Source: Spongilla lacustris
Taxonomy: Eukaryota > Porifera > Demospongiae > Spongillida > Spongillidae
Length of the DNA: 64,000 nucleotides
NCBI GenBank assembly: GCA_949361645.1
Contig: OX442419.1
Span: 7,402,714 to 7,466,713 of the forward strand
Reading direction: 5' to 3'
The position numbers were made by a program, and so were the translations under genes. Below are positions 11,796-21,711 of the stretch, in pieces. Numbering within the stretch: the stretch's first letter is position 1; each line of letters begins with the position of its first letter. The notes under the pieces were generated by a model that did no database searches, was not told where the DNA came from, and saw nothing but the letters and a program-made list of their open reading frames with translations.

Positions 11796-12071
11796 GCGAA
11801 CTGGAATCAAAACTTAAGAAAGACACCTTACATGTTATCATGTAATGAAGGCAGATGTGAATACAAAATATATGCCCAAGCTTAAAAAGAAAGTGGAAGC
11901 TCAAGAAAGATTTGGAAGAACTGAGTGTGTGCATTCCCGTTGTCCATGCATTTGGCGTATGCATGTGTCTGTGTATGTTTATATGCGTGCATGCATATAC
12001 ACAAGATGTGCAGTTCCCCTGCTACAGTCAAAGTTTGTTAGCAGAAAGAAGACTCTATCCGTATCCTAGCC

Positions 12072-12156
12072 ATGTCGAAAGCCAAGGCGGGTACTATAGA
12101 CCACTTCTTTGAGAAACCCGCCGCCGTAAAAACGGGAAATGTTGTTGAGACCAGGA
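12072..12156 (+). CDS. possible first exon, unknown gene
   Basis: An ATG opens MSKAKAGTIDHFFEKPAAVK and continues to a strong GTAAGT donor at 12157; without splicing the frame ends 10 codons later. The short lysine-rich start followed by a D-H-F-F motif resembles the N-termini of some transposase-derived proteins, but that is only an impression. No matching downstream exon was found on this strand. Confidence 0.3.
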
Positions 12157-12375
12157 GTAAGTGATAAAGAGGAAAAAACACACATACAAAGAAAACCCCT
12201 CTATATGACACACATACCCCCCCCCAAAAAAACACACAAATCTGAAAAGATTGGAGTGTGTGTATGTGTGTGTATGTTCCCTTCCTTGCCCAAAAGCTTG
12301 GAGGATGTGTAGTTGGTTGTGTTTCTTTCCCCCATCCTTCCCCTGATATATGTCTCACACATATACACTGCCACA

Positions 12376-12376
12376 C

Positions 12377-12408
<32 letters not shown>
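12376..12408. repeat. CAT microsatellite
   Basis: About eleven perfect CAT/TCA trinucleotides. Confidence 0.95.
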
Positions 12409-12499
12409 TCAAGAAGCCTTGAGAGAGAAGGGGGTACACAACGCGTCAACTCAAGGCAGAAAAGAAAGTCAATACCTCATCCTCAAGACATACCACTTG

Positions 12500-12868
12500 G
12501 GAGTGCCTCAGGTGTCTTTGCTGGGGAGGCTGTTGCTGGGGGCTTCCCAACAGGAGAGGGTGATTTCCCACTGCCCTCCTCCAGGGAGTCGAGCAGAGCT
12601 TTCTCCTCATCCTCGACTAAGGTGGCCCAATCCCTTTTGGGGGACTGGTTCCTTGCTCCCACTGGTAGCAACAATCCTAGCCCATCATCTCCGCTGCTGG
12701 CTAGGAGGTCCACATCCGTCTCATCCAGCATCTCCACCAAGTTGTCATTGCCAACCTCCACCTGCTGCTTTTGGGCATCAGTGGGGCAAGAGAACAATGA
12801 GGCAGAGGGCGTGGTAGTGGAAACTGTTAGGTTTCCACCTGTGACAGAGGGGGCTGTATCACCAACTG
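12500..12868 (-). CDS. possible orphan exon, acidic protein
   Basis: On the minus strand a 120-codon segment lies between an acceptor-like CCTAACAG and a GTATGT donor-like site. It reads as a plausible protein with LVEMLDETDVDLLASS, SPKRDWATLVEDEEKALLD and a proline/serine/alanine-rich end. It has no recognised domain. It may be part of a retrotransposon ORF or an unannotated gene; the overlapping plus-strand frames are low-complexity. Confidence 0.3.
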
Positions 12869-13046
12869 TTAGGTCGATGAAAATTTTCCATATATAGACG
12901 TGTTCGGGAGGACAGTGTGAGAGGAGGATCATGTGTATATACATATGCATGTATATTCCTTTTTTGTACACATGTATAGTAGACAGACAGGTCAAGCAAG
13001 CAGGGATAGACTTTGACATGTACATGAAAGGCTTTCATTTTTTATC

Positions 13047-13990
13047 TTGGCTTTCATTTTTTATCTTATCACTCATGTGCTACCTTCATCACATCCTCAG
13101 TCTTCTTTAGGTTTTAGTGCTTTTTTGAAGTTCAATGCTCTTGTGTCCCCTACAGAGGCCATCACAGTGGAGTCTGTTTTGTCCTCTCCTCTGTCCCAGC
13201 ATGCATTGTGCAAGAAGTTGGATGATAATTTAGTTCAGTCTATCTTGATGACTTCCTCTCCTGCCAATAAGGCATGACTTCTCTCCGCCTCTTTCCTCAT
13301 GCTAGTTAGTGACTTTCGATTGTCACCACGTTAGGGTTGGGCTTGCATCTTGATCCAGCCGAGTTCCAAATTGCAGTGATGTGGTGGCTAGGTATGAGCT
13401 CTTCTACACAATCACAGCATGTGCCCATTCTGCCCCAATATCACTTTGGATCCTCTTAGACATCATGCAGTGTCATGCACACATGGTGGGGATGTTGTCA
13501 TCAGACACAATCACCTGTGAAACATCTTTGCAGAGTTCTGTCATTGTGCTCACCTATCTGTAAGAGTGGAGGAAGGTCAAGGCCTTTTGAGACTCCAGAG
13601 TAAATCCTGTCCAGCTGATGTGCTAGTCGATGCTTGGGAAAGGGCAAAACCATAAACCTTCGATGTTACTGTTTCCCCACTTCCTCCTGCCACTTGGCAT
13701 GATGTTGCAGCCTACACAGCAGAGTGTCAAAAGCACTCATCCAATGACCCAAAGTGTCAGGAGTTAGGGTGGGTATGCGTTCCTCTGGCAGTGGAATCTT
13801 ATGGGAACTGGGGTAAAGAGGCCCAGAACACCTTTGCTAGACTAGCTTCCATCCTCTTGATCTCCCTGCACTGCCCTAAGGCAAAGGTATTTAGCTCGAC
13901 AGAGAATTATGCGCAGTTGAGTACCTCATTAGTGAGGTCAGTAGCTAGGGCAATCCTGTCCAGAAGATGTGTTCCAGATTAACTTAATTA
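13047..13990 (+). pseudogene. non-LTR retrotransposon ORF2 3' fragment
   Basis: Interrupted frames carry the C-terminal region of a non-LTR retrotransposon polyprotein: SSPANKA near 13255, a histidine/cysteine cluster LDPLRHHAVSCTHGGDVV at 13450-13500, and the tail ESYGNWGKEAQNTFARLAS at 13793. Stops and frame changes break it throughout. The same module occurs at 24551-25320 and, inverted, at 14205-14495. No reverse transcriptase catalytic core is visible. The family is assigned from the repeated module and its general similarity to such C-termini. Confidence 0.75.
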
Positions 13991-14204
13991 GCAGGTTTAG
14001 AGTTGAACTGTAGGCCTACATGAATAACATGCAGAGCTCTCCTAGGTGTTTAGTCAAGTGATATGTAATAAATAATACTGCTGCTGTGTTTTCCGTGCAC
14101 GCTTGTAATAATAGTATTGCTGCTATTAATGATAATTGCTCCTTTTTTTTCTTCTTTATGAATAATAAATAAAAAGTTACATAAAACCTAAGGTTAAAAT
14201 TACT

Positions 14205-14495
14205 TTAAGCTACGAGAGTCTGGGCCATACATGTAACTGCTCTCATATTGGACCTGGTCAAGGTGAGGTTAAGTTTGCTGAATATCTTAGTAGATTTGGA
14301 CGAGCCAATGGCAAGCCAGGTAGCTAGGCAGGAAAATGTGTCCCTAGCCTCATTCCACCAATTCCCATAGGTCTCGGCTGCCAGAGGGACACACACCCAC
14401 CCTAGCTCACTGCATTTGGGGCATTAGCCTTATGCTAGTATGTGGGCTTCTGCTGCTTGAGCTGTCGAGCCTGATGTGGTGCAAGCTTGGGGTAT
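14205..14495 (-). pseudogene. non-LTR retrotransposon 3' fragment, inverted
   Basis: Reverse-strand copy of the same tail. It reads AETYGNWWNEARDTFSCLA and then SKLNLTLTRSNMRA, and upstream carries the CACCACATCAGGCTC stretch also present at 25016. It is truncated at both ends. Confidence 0.75.
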
Positions 14496-14937
14496 CCATA
14501 TAGTGTTAAATTTTTGGCACTTTGGTATCACCCTTAAAAAAATATTGAAAAGTTAAAAACGTTGGAAATCAAAGCCATTTTTGTCCTGCTTTATAATTTA
14601 TCCGTATATCTAAAAGTGTGAAAGTTGCAAAGTGGCTGGGAGAGCTCACTCCCATTCACCCCTTAAGATTATAGTTAAATAACAATCATTTGGTTTGACC
14701 TGTTTACATGCATTACGTTTTTGTAACATGCATGTATCAGAAAACATTGATTTTGTGTACATGTTAATGTTTAATCTCCAGGGAAAAATCCTTATCTAAG
14801 GATGTCATTATCCTTAAATAAGGATCGTCTTTTGCATTGCATACTTTTGCTAACCAAGCATATTAGATAATATAAATGCTATTGGTCGATTGTATACTGA
14901 TTAGCCTACATAACAAACTGTAAATGATGTCAGTATG

Positions 14938-14999
14938 ATCAATGTCCATATTTTAAAATCAATGTCCATATTTTAAAATCAATGTCCATATTTTAAAAC
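14938..14999. repeat. 20 bp tandem triplicate
   Basis: Three consecutive copies of TCAATGTCCATATTTTAAAA within the TTAA element. Confidence 0.95.
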
Positions 15000-15367
15000 G
15001 GATGAAGTGGCACATCCTTATTTAAGGATTGACACCATCCTTAAATAAGGATCACAACAGTAGAGATTATTGACCTAAAAAACCATAGTGGTTTTAAAAC
15101 TCTTGATTTTCTCTGATAGTCAGTTAACCCAGCTATACTCACAACCTGATTCGTTGAAAAAATAACTTGTGGTTAATAAGTTATGAGCATTTACATCATA
15201 ACACTTCAAAATTAATATCAAGCGTTTGTATAATGACGCGTACGTGTACTGATGTAGATGCTCTCTTCTGGTCAAACGCCAGCGTGGATGTATCCCTATA
15301 GCCTCGCTGAGACCAGTGCATGACCACGTGCACTACATGTGGTTGCGCTCCATTGAACAGATTGAGT

Positions 15368-15608
15368 CACAGTGCCAAAACGTTGTTTTCCAGCTATGTA
15401 TAATGCGTGTATACTGCTTGTATACACGCGTTTTACGTGAATCTTAACATGCTGCTTACACCGGTGGATAACGTGTGGAAGGAGACTGACATCCGATCGG
15501 GTGTAATGTTGGTGGATAGCACTATGTATACAACCGCGTATGACGCGAGGATACCATGAGTAAACGCGCATATAACGGGTGGATAACAAGCCTTTTTTTG
15601 GTACAGTG
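15368..15608. mobile_element. CACAGTGCCAAAA-type inverted-repeat element
   Basis: The left end CACAGTGCCAAAACGTTG and the right end TTTTTTTGGTACAGTG are inverted with gaps. Near both ends are TTATCC/GGATAA and TATACAC words that also occur in the element-like sequence at 16500-16790. No clear target duplication was seen, so the borders are tentative. Confidence 0.5.
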
Positions 15609-16842
15609 CAGGCTATAATCAACCAGTATAACTCCGTAATGCTTGAGCACAGGCATGCCTTCCGTTTATCACCGCATATTGTCCCATAACCATTATTAAT
15701 ATTGCAAGTTATCTTGTGTGATATCGAAACGAATACAGTACAGATGAAATCAGGTATAAAAGATAGAAGTTCTCAGTCTTTTCCAGCTCAGTCAAAGTGG
15801 CTGCATGAACGTTGCCAAATGTATCTTCTTTTTTTCTTTCTGTACTCCTCTTTGTGCCCGCTTGGCTGCTTGCTTCCTGCATGTTTGCCTTCGCCGCCTC
15901 TTATGTTGTTCATATATGCTCCCCGGTCAGAGATGCTAGATGAAAGAAAAGATGTTAACGTAGCTGCATGCCTATACAAATAAATCCTGCCATACCATGT
16001 TGATTTGCTGTTTTGTCCGTCCTCTTTAATTTGCTGAGAGCGGATTGTGAATGCTGCTGCATGGGGCAGTTTGTTTAACTTCACTCTGTAAGCGACTTAC
16101 TGTTTGCTGTTTAAACCTTCTGCAGCAATGACTTACGATTTCATCCTGCAAATACACATTGATGTATTAAATCGCGCATGCACATGCGTGAAACAGCCTG
16201 TAACAATAAAGGATCCAAACCTTTGTCTTACCGGTGCACTATCTTCTATATATCGGGTGTAAGCTCTATACCGCAGTTTTCCACGCTACAAAGCACGAAA
16301 TACAACGGTCAATATACAATATCTTATCTTACTTACCAATCATTATACCGGCCCACACAAGTACAAATACTTCGATGAGTCCATTGCACTAGCAGCTAGT
16401 CCAGCGAATCGATACTGACATCTTAGCTTCTTTGATGACCGCTGTAAATGAATGGAAGTTGCCAGCTGCCACCGCGTGATCGATCCACGTGATTTCATAG
16501 TGATCATCGCATATTGCACACCTGTATGCGTACACTCGTTTTCCGCTTAATGTCTCACGCGTTATACAATCGTTGTGTATAACAAGTGTATGCAGAATGT
16601 AAACTCACGTTATACACGATGTGCATCGTGCGTTATACAGCTATTGTGTATAGCAAGAGTAACAGAGTAGATACGCTCGTTATGCATTCGAAGTATACAC
16701 CGCGTATCCTCCACTACAGTAAAACACGCGTACACCGGGTTGAATACACCCTGTGGATAATTTTGATTTGGCACTGTGAGTGTGCTTTCTAATTCTATCA
16801 TTTCATGCATACAGTACCCGGGCATGTACAATGCATGGTGGA

Positions 16843-16871
16843 TGGGGGGGGGGGGGGGGGGGGGGGGGGGT
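16843..16871. repeat. poly-G tract
   Basis: A run of about 28 G's inside the TTAA element, followed by TTACGGGAG. Confidence 0.95.
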
Positions 16872-17760
16872 TACGGGAGATGTAGGAAGCGTTGCCAATT
16901 CGTAGCCCCAATTAATCAGACTCGAGGGGACCACGTCATTGCCTAGGCCTACTGTTGCTGCCGCCATAGATTATGGAATTACGGAATTCAGTACGGTCAC
17001 CTAGCTACACATGTATACAATATGTATATAGGCCTAGTGGCCCGCCTACATGTAAGCCCTGAGGAATTACATCCGTCGTTTTCACTAAGCAGTGTTGCTT
17101 AGCTATAGCTTGACACTTTCGAGTGTATGCAATCAGTACCTGTACACTGGCCGCGCGCGCGGTATGTACAATGTACGTGAGTCGTGAGCCAGCGTATCGC
17201 CGTGGATATTGTTCCACAGATGGGTCCATCTGATTCTGACAGTCTACATTCTACTCCTTCAGCTTTCAGAAACCTGCCCTTCCTTCGATTTGAATATCGC
17301 CAACGGCAAATGGCGGCTTCGCCATAACGACGGTTTTTGAGCAAGTCAAACCTGTTGTAATCGCGGCAGTAACGCTAATCTGTCTTATCTTGAATCAAGC
17401 TAATCACAAATCTAAAATATGTGTATCATTCTCTTAGAAAGTGGTCATCATCCTTAAATAAGGATTCCGGGAGATTAAACATTAATGGAAAGCTATGTTT
17501 TGCTTTCCCGAATCGAACTGAAATCTTCAATGTAAGGATATATATATTTTTTACACAGTTTGCATCTTACAACCTTTCTACACGTAAAATTGCGGTGGCA
17601 AATGAATTATAACTTGCGGTTAGTGAATACAATTCAAGAGTTGCCATTTTTCATACGTTTAAATAGATCTTTGTTTTGAATAAATCCAAACCATTAGTAA
17701 TTATATATTCAACACAAATTCAAATTACACTACCCCTATGTACTAGCAACAGAACACATG

Positions 17761-17847
17761 CTATAGCATGTCTTTTTGAACACCATCACTTTCCTGGTGA
17801 CCGCCGATTCCTGCATATGACATGCAGCATTTTAGAGCTCTCTTAGA
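17761..17847 (+). pseudogene. non-LTR fragment, left of the transposon insertion
   Basis: The last 25-30 bases before the CACTA-like element (CATTTTAGAGCTCTCTTAGA) align with the non-LTR sequence around 13230-13250. They continue directly into the copy at 24551, so the two pieces were one before the insertion. Confidence 0.65.
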
Positions 17848-18092
17848 CCCAGCAAAAAGTTCTTGGCCAAGTCTTGCCCAAGGTTCCCAGGATCTTGCAT
17901 TCTTGGGCAAGAAATATGCAAGATCCTGGCAAGATCTTATAAATGCCAAGAAATTAAGTCGCGTCTTGGGTATAACCCAAGACGCGACTTAATTTCTTGG
18001 CATCTTTAAGATCTTGCCAGGATCTCTTGCCCAAGAAGATTGCAAGATCCTGGGTACAGCAAGACATTGCCAAGAATTTTTTGCTGTGATAT
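17848..18092. repeat. left subterminal palindrome of the CACTA-like element
   Basis: A near-perfect hairpin is centred at about 17972 (CGCGTCTTGGGT, AT, ACCCAAGACGCG) with arms of about 55 bases. The segment ends at TTTTTTGCTGTG, an inverted look-alike of the transposon terminus. It therefore resembles a 245 bp MITE sitting at the left end. It is rich in CAAGATC/GATCTTG words, plausible transposase or accessory-protein binding sites. Confidence 0.75.
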
Positions 18093-18333
18093 AGATACAC
18101 ATGTTTGATGGTGGTATGTGAAGAACTAATCTTTCTTATTGATAAGATCTCTTTTTAGCTAAAAACTAGCTTTATTTTGCTGCGTATGGATCAACGAAAA
18201 TGGATTGAAGATATTAATTAACAATTTGCAAGAACTAATCACAGCATAAAATCATAAAAATTAAATTATATTACACAAACAGAAATATTAATCAAGTACA
18301 CATATCCAACAGTGCCAGTCAATGCATTCAATT

Positions 18334-21300
18334 TCAATGGTGCTCATAGTTGTTGGGTATAAATACAATTATATCTGTTTGGGACTTTGCAATGGATATA
18401 TGGATACATTTTCTCTTTATACAATTAACTGACACTGCCAAAACTGTGTTTGAAACTGACAATTTCTTAACTTTAACAAAATAGTGACTGAGTTGCAAAG
18501 CATTTCTTGAATATATAGGTTTACTGAAAGTTATATCACTTAAAATACTTTCAGTCATCCTTTCGAATGTGTCTATGATTGCTACTGGTCCTTCCATAGT
18601 GATGCAAAAGCATCTGATGGATCCCAACAGCAAGTCTGACCCATAAAGAAATTCACAAACTGAACTGTCACGAAGTGTATTTTTCCTTATATGGTAAGAT
18701 GTTTTGTCATCTGCAGTGTAATATGGAAATGTTGTCACATCATTACTGGCCAAATGAAATCCAGCTTCTTGTAGTGCATCATACTCATAATCTAAAAGAT
18801 TGCCACAATGAATTTTGCCATGTGCACCATTCAAGATATTATCTTCTTTCAAAAAATCAATTGCTAGACTGTCTGAAGGAGACAATTCATTTTTGTATGC
18901 AGATACAGAAAATGTCATGCTAATTGCTCTTGCTAGGCTCGGCAAAAAGTTTCTTGTGCCATGACGATGTTTCTTAATATATCCATTCATATTTTCAAAC
19001 CCAAAAGTGGAATATGCCCAAAGAGGACCCAATAGTCGCACAAAATGGCATAAATGTATGCTAGTATGCACATTTGCTGAAAGTATTGTGTCAGGATACA
19101 AGTCAGGTACTTGATTATAAAATGCCAATAGAAATTCCTCTGCTATTGTTAAATCCTGACACGAAATGTTGCAACTTAGAAGAATATGCATAGCAGAAAT
19201 CAATAATGCGAAATGATTAACATAGTCAGATGGTAAGTAGGTAACAATAATTGGCAGAGAGTAGTAGAGCAACCAGGCCTTGAATTCAGATGACTTCCAA
19301 TAAAATAGCATTTTTTTAATAGGACGGGGAGTGCTTCTAAATTCATGGGGTGGTTTTATTCTTAGCAGGCAGGCATCAATATCATCAACATTGTTTCCAA
19401 GATAAAATCGCCGATCAGAGTAATCAGAATTTATCCAGCACTCTAAAAATTGCTTTGTTATGCCCAGTAAAATAGCATGCATGTAGTCAATAGGTATATG
19501 ATGAATGGAAACATATTTCATGAGCATAGAAAAACCTTTAACACCAAATACAGGCTTGAGAATTTCTTCTGCTTTTCGTGCCCACACAACTATATCACTT
19601 GGTTCTCTAGCAATGTGTGGTTCTTGAGGTAAATACAAGTGTCGATTGCATTTATGAATCCCTCTATCTTTGCAATACGGGCATCCATAGTATCCATTGA
19701 ATTGAACCACGTTTAAAGCCATTGCTTTTGCTGGGAAGTCAAAAACAGCAGCCACTATTTTAGCTTTTAGGACTTTCTTCCCATGCTGCGTATTAAATTC
19801 TAAGCCATTATTAAATAATAGGTCAATTTTTGATAGTACCGGTGGAAGCAATACTTCCATTGATGGCTTGCACGGTCCTAGCCATAATGCACCTACTAGC
19901 ATATTTTCTACATTCATTCTGACCTCTGGTGGCAGAGACGTTGTAAACATCAATACAGGCCACAATGTTTGACCTACATGTACATGCATAAGGTATACTT
20001 ACAAGATAATAACCGAATGCAGTTTACAAACCTGATGATTTGAAGACTGGGACACCATCCGTGCATAAAATAAGTCCAGCATGTTCGGGACAAGACAGAA
20101 ACTCCCCAGCAGCTCTTAAGGTTTGACAAACTGCTCCATCATCAATGTCCTGTATAATTCCTTCTGTACGTTTCCTTGAAAAATGTTTCAAGATAATGTT
20201 CCATTTATCTATACATAACAAGAATCAAGAATTTTTTAAAAAAAGGATACAACCTACTTGAAAACATGGTGCACAAATGTTGATGAAATGGAAGTAAACT
20301 AAGGTAGCAAACATTCGATCTTTTCCTTCTGCAATTGGAATCAGTGCACTTCTTAGTGTCTAACAGTTCCTTCATGCATTCAGAGCAATACATATGCATT
20401 TCAACATCATCAAATGGATTTAACCTCTTCCTTAGCTGAAAGGTGGACCTAGCACACTGGTCAGTCTCAGGGCAATGAATTGCAATGAGATCTAAGAGTT
20501 GCTTGGTTGCGGCTTCACTGAGATTATTTCTGACTGCAAAGTAATTACATGCCAGCCAGCTAGCCTTCATGCTTATTGGGGCAGCAGCAAAAAGTGGCAG
20601 CAAAGATAACTTTTTTATGGCAGTGGACAATGGTTGCGGTATCCCTTCACTATTACTCTCTGCTTCAGCTTCAGTTACCACATCATCACTGTCATCCCCT
20701 TCACCCCCATTACCATCATCATCACCATCATCATCATCGTTACCACCCCCACCACAATCATTACCACCATCATCATCATCACCACCACCACTACCAACAT
20801 CATCATCACCACCATCACCCCCACCACCACCATTATCATCACCACCACCACTACCATAATCATCACATGCACCATCACCATCAACTATACTTGCATTGGT
20901 GATGCCAGCATTGCCCCCATCAAACTCACAATTTCTAGCACAATCATCTCTCTCACCACAATCATATTTTCCATCTTCAATCTCACTATCAGTATGGTTT
21001 CCTTCAATCTCAACTATCTCATGATCACAAGCTCCTGCATTATTATCATCCATTGTGTCATTATCAACCTCACCACTAGCATAATTATTAGCCACTTCAT
21101 AACTCCTAACAGCAACACTTCTGCCTCTTTGTTCTTGAACACCAGTTGAGCCTACTGAATTATATACCAAATTGTACGTACATGAGTCAATGAGCACTGA
21201 AATTACCTTGAACTTGCTGACCAAATTCATTTTCGTTATGCACTGTAAATGAACATTTCGCACATATATGTAATTGCTAATAATCTATTGCTCGATAAGG

Positions 21301-21620
21301 ACATACAACAGCCCAGTTTTTATAGCATTATGCATTACCTTTCTTTGCCTTCCACCGACGGAGGGTTCTTTCCGGAATCGATGTACTAGGGTCAGAAGCG
21401 TATCGTTTCCTCTTTCGTTGCGTGGTCCCTATAGTTGTAAATGAAATCACACAAATGAAAGCTATTTACATGCATATATACCTGAAGCTGATTGTACGTG
21501 TGAGGAGTCTAAGCCTTGCCTTAAAGCAGTACGTGATGGTACAGGGATAGTAGGATCCCTAGCATACTCCCTATACCGTGTTCGTTTGCGGCCTTGCGAT
21601 GTCTGATCGATATCAGTCAT
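18334..21620 (-). CDS. CACTA/EnSpm-like transposase, five exons
   Basis: Exons on the minus strand are 21482-21620, 21339-21428, 20258-21154, 20032-20208 and 18334-19973. All have GT-AG borders and compatible phases and give 980 residues. The ATG at 21618-21620 starts MTDIDQTSQGRKRTRYREY; exons 1-2 are basic. Exon 3 holds an acidic Asp/Gly tract (roughly residues 165-225) and a zinc cluster, YCSECMKELL then KKCTDSNC (about 325-345). Exon 4 ends in ILCTDGVPVFKSSG. Exon 5 carries the transposase body: GYYGCPYC (about 530), IDYMHAILLGITKQFLECW (about 600) and FGFENMNGYIKKHRHGTRN (about 760). These match the EnSpm-type transposase and DUF4218-like family common in cnidarians and sponges. A minus-strand AATAAA lies at 18171-18176. 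The product should cut and rejoin the element ends in the nucleus. Confidence 0.87.
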
Positions 21621-21711
21621 TTGCGATATATGCAGCTACCAAAATTATGGTACATAATTATGATTTTCTTATTTCTAATATTTCCACGTGCTTTTTTTTC
21701 CTTGCTCAAAA
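21621..21711. promoter_or_regulatory. 91 bp divergent promoter region
   Basis: The transposase ATG (minus, 21620) and the BEN-like gene ATG (plus, 21712) are separated by 91 bases. Untranslated leaders and a shared bidirectional promoter must both fit here unless unseen upstream exons exist. The stretch is AT-rich (TTATGATTTTCTTATTTC, then a T-run), with no clear TATA box. Co-expression of the two genes is an inference from this arrangement. Confidence 0.6.

Larger units (their letters stand above)
8216..11800 (-). pseudogene. decayed partial copy of the P450 locus
   Basis: Blocks of this region match, in the same order and orientation, blocks of the P450 gene region: 8216-8440 with 29626-29780, 8690-9060 with 29840-30160, 9480-9780 with 30190-30238 plus 34730-35050, and 11085-11795 with 38955-39660. 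The copy keeps a readable terminal exon (8828-8905, ending LRIVSRM and stop). It also keeps part of the exon with HFPALANLV (11096-11170, minus), where the acceptor AG has become AA. The exons carrying the AGxETT, ExxR and haem-cysteine motifs are absent between them. It is therefore a duplicated and internally deleted P450 pseudogene. The LTR element of the parent locus is missing here, so the duplication either predates that insertion or comes from an empty allele. Confidence 0.85.
14768..17481. mobile_element. TTAA-flanked DNA transposon, non-autonomous
   Basis: The ends are inverted: TGTTTAATCTCC at 14768 and GGAGATTAAACA at 17470-17481, each bordered by TTAA (14764-14767 and 17482-17485). 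Next to both ends are palindromes of the form ATCCTTATTTAAGGAT; the left end has two in tandem, another pair lies at 15014-15052, and the right end has one. TTAA target duplications are typical of piggyBac-type elements. No transposase was recognised in the 2.7 kb between them. The interior holds a 20 bp triplicated unit, a smaller inverted-repeat element and a poly-G run. A diverged end of the same family is at 49194-49243. Confidence 0.72.

Noticed and set aside
11644..11964. Minus-strand frame partly conserved with 39480-39695
   Set aside because: Conservation comes from the segmental duplication; the frame differs at both ends and lies in P450 intron sequence.
12313..12897. 194-codon plus-strand frame
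   Set aside because: Low-complexity isoleucine (CAT repeat) and serine/proline content; the minus-strand segment reads more like a protein.
17848..18092. Treating the left hairpin as the complete transposon
   Set aside because: Its right border has no matching target duplication, while AGA flanks 17848 and 24550 and the interrupted non-LTR sequence joins cleanly across the full 6.7 kb.
20569..21149. Plus-strand frames of 96-171 codons rich in His, Thr/Ile or Ser/Pro
   Set aside because: They are antisense shadows of the GAT/GGT-rich Asp/Gly tract of the transposase exon.
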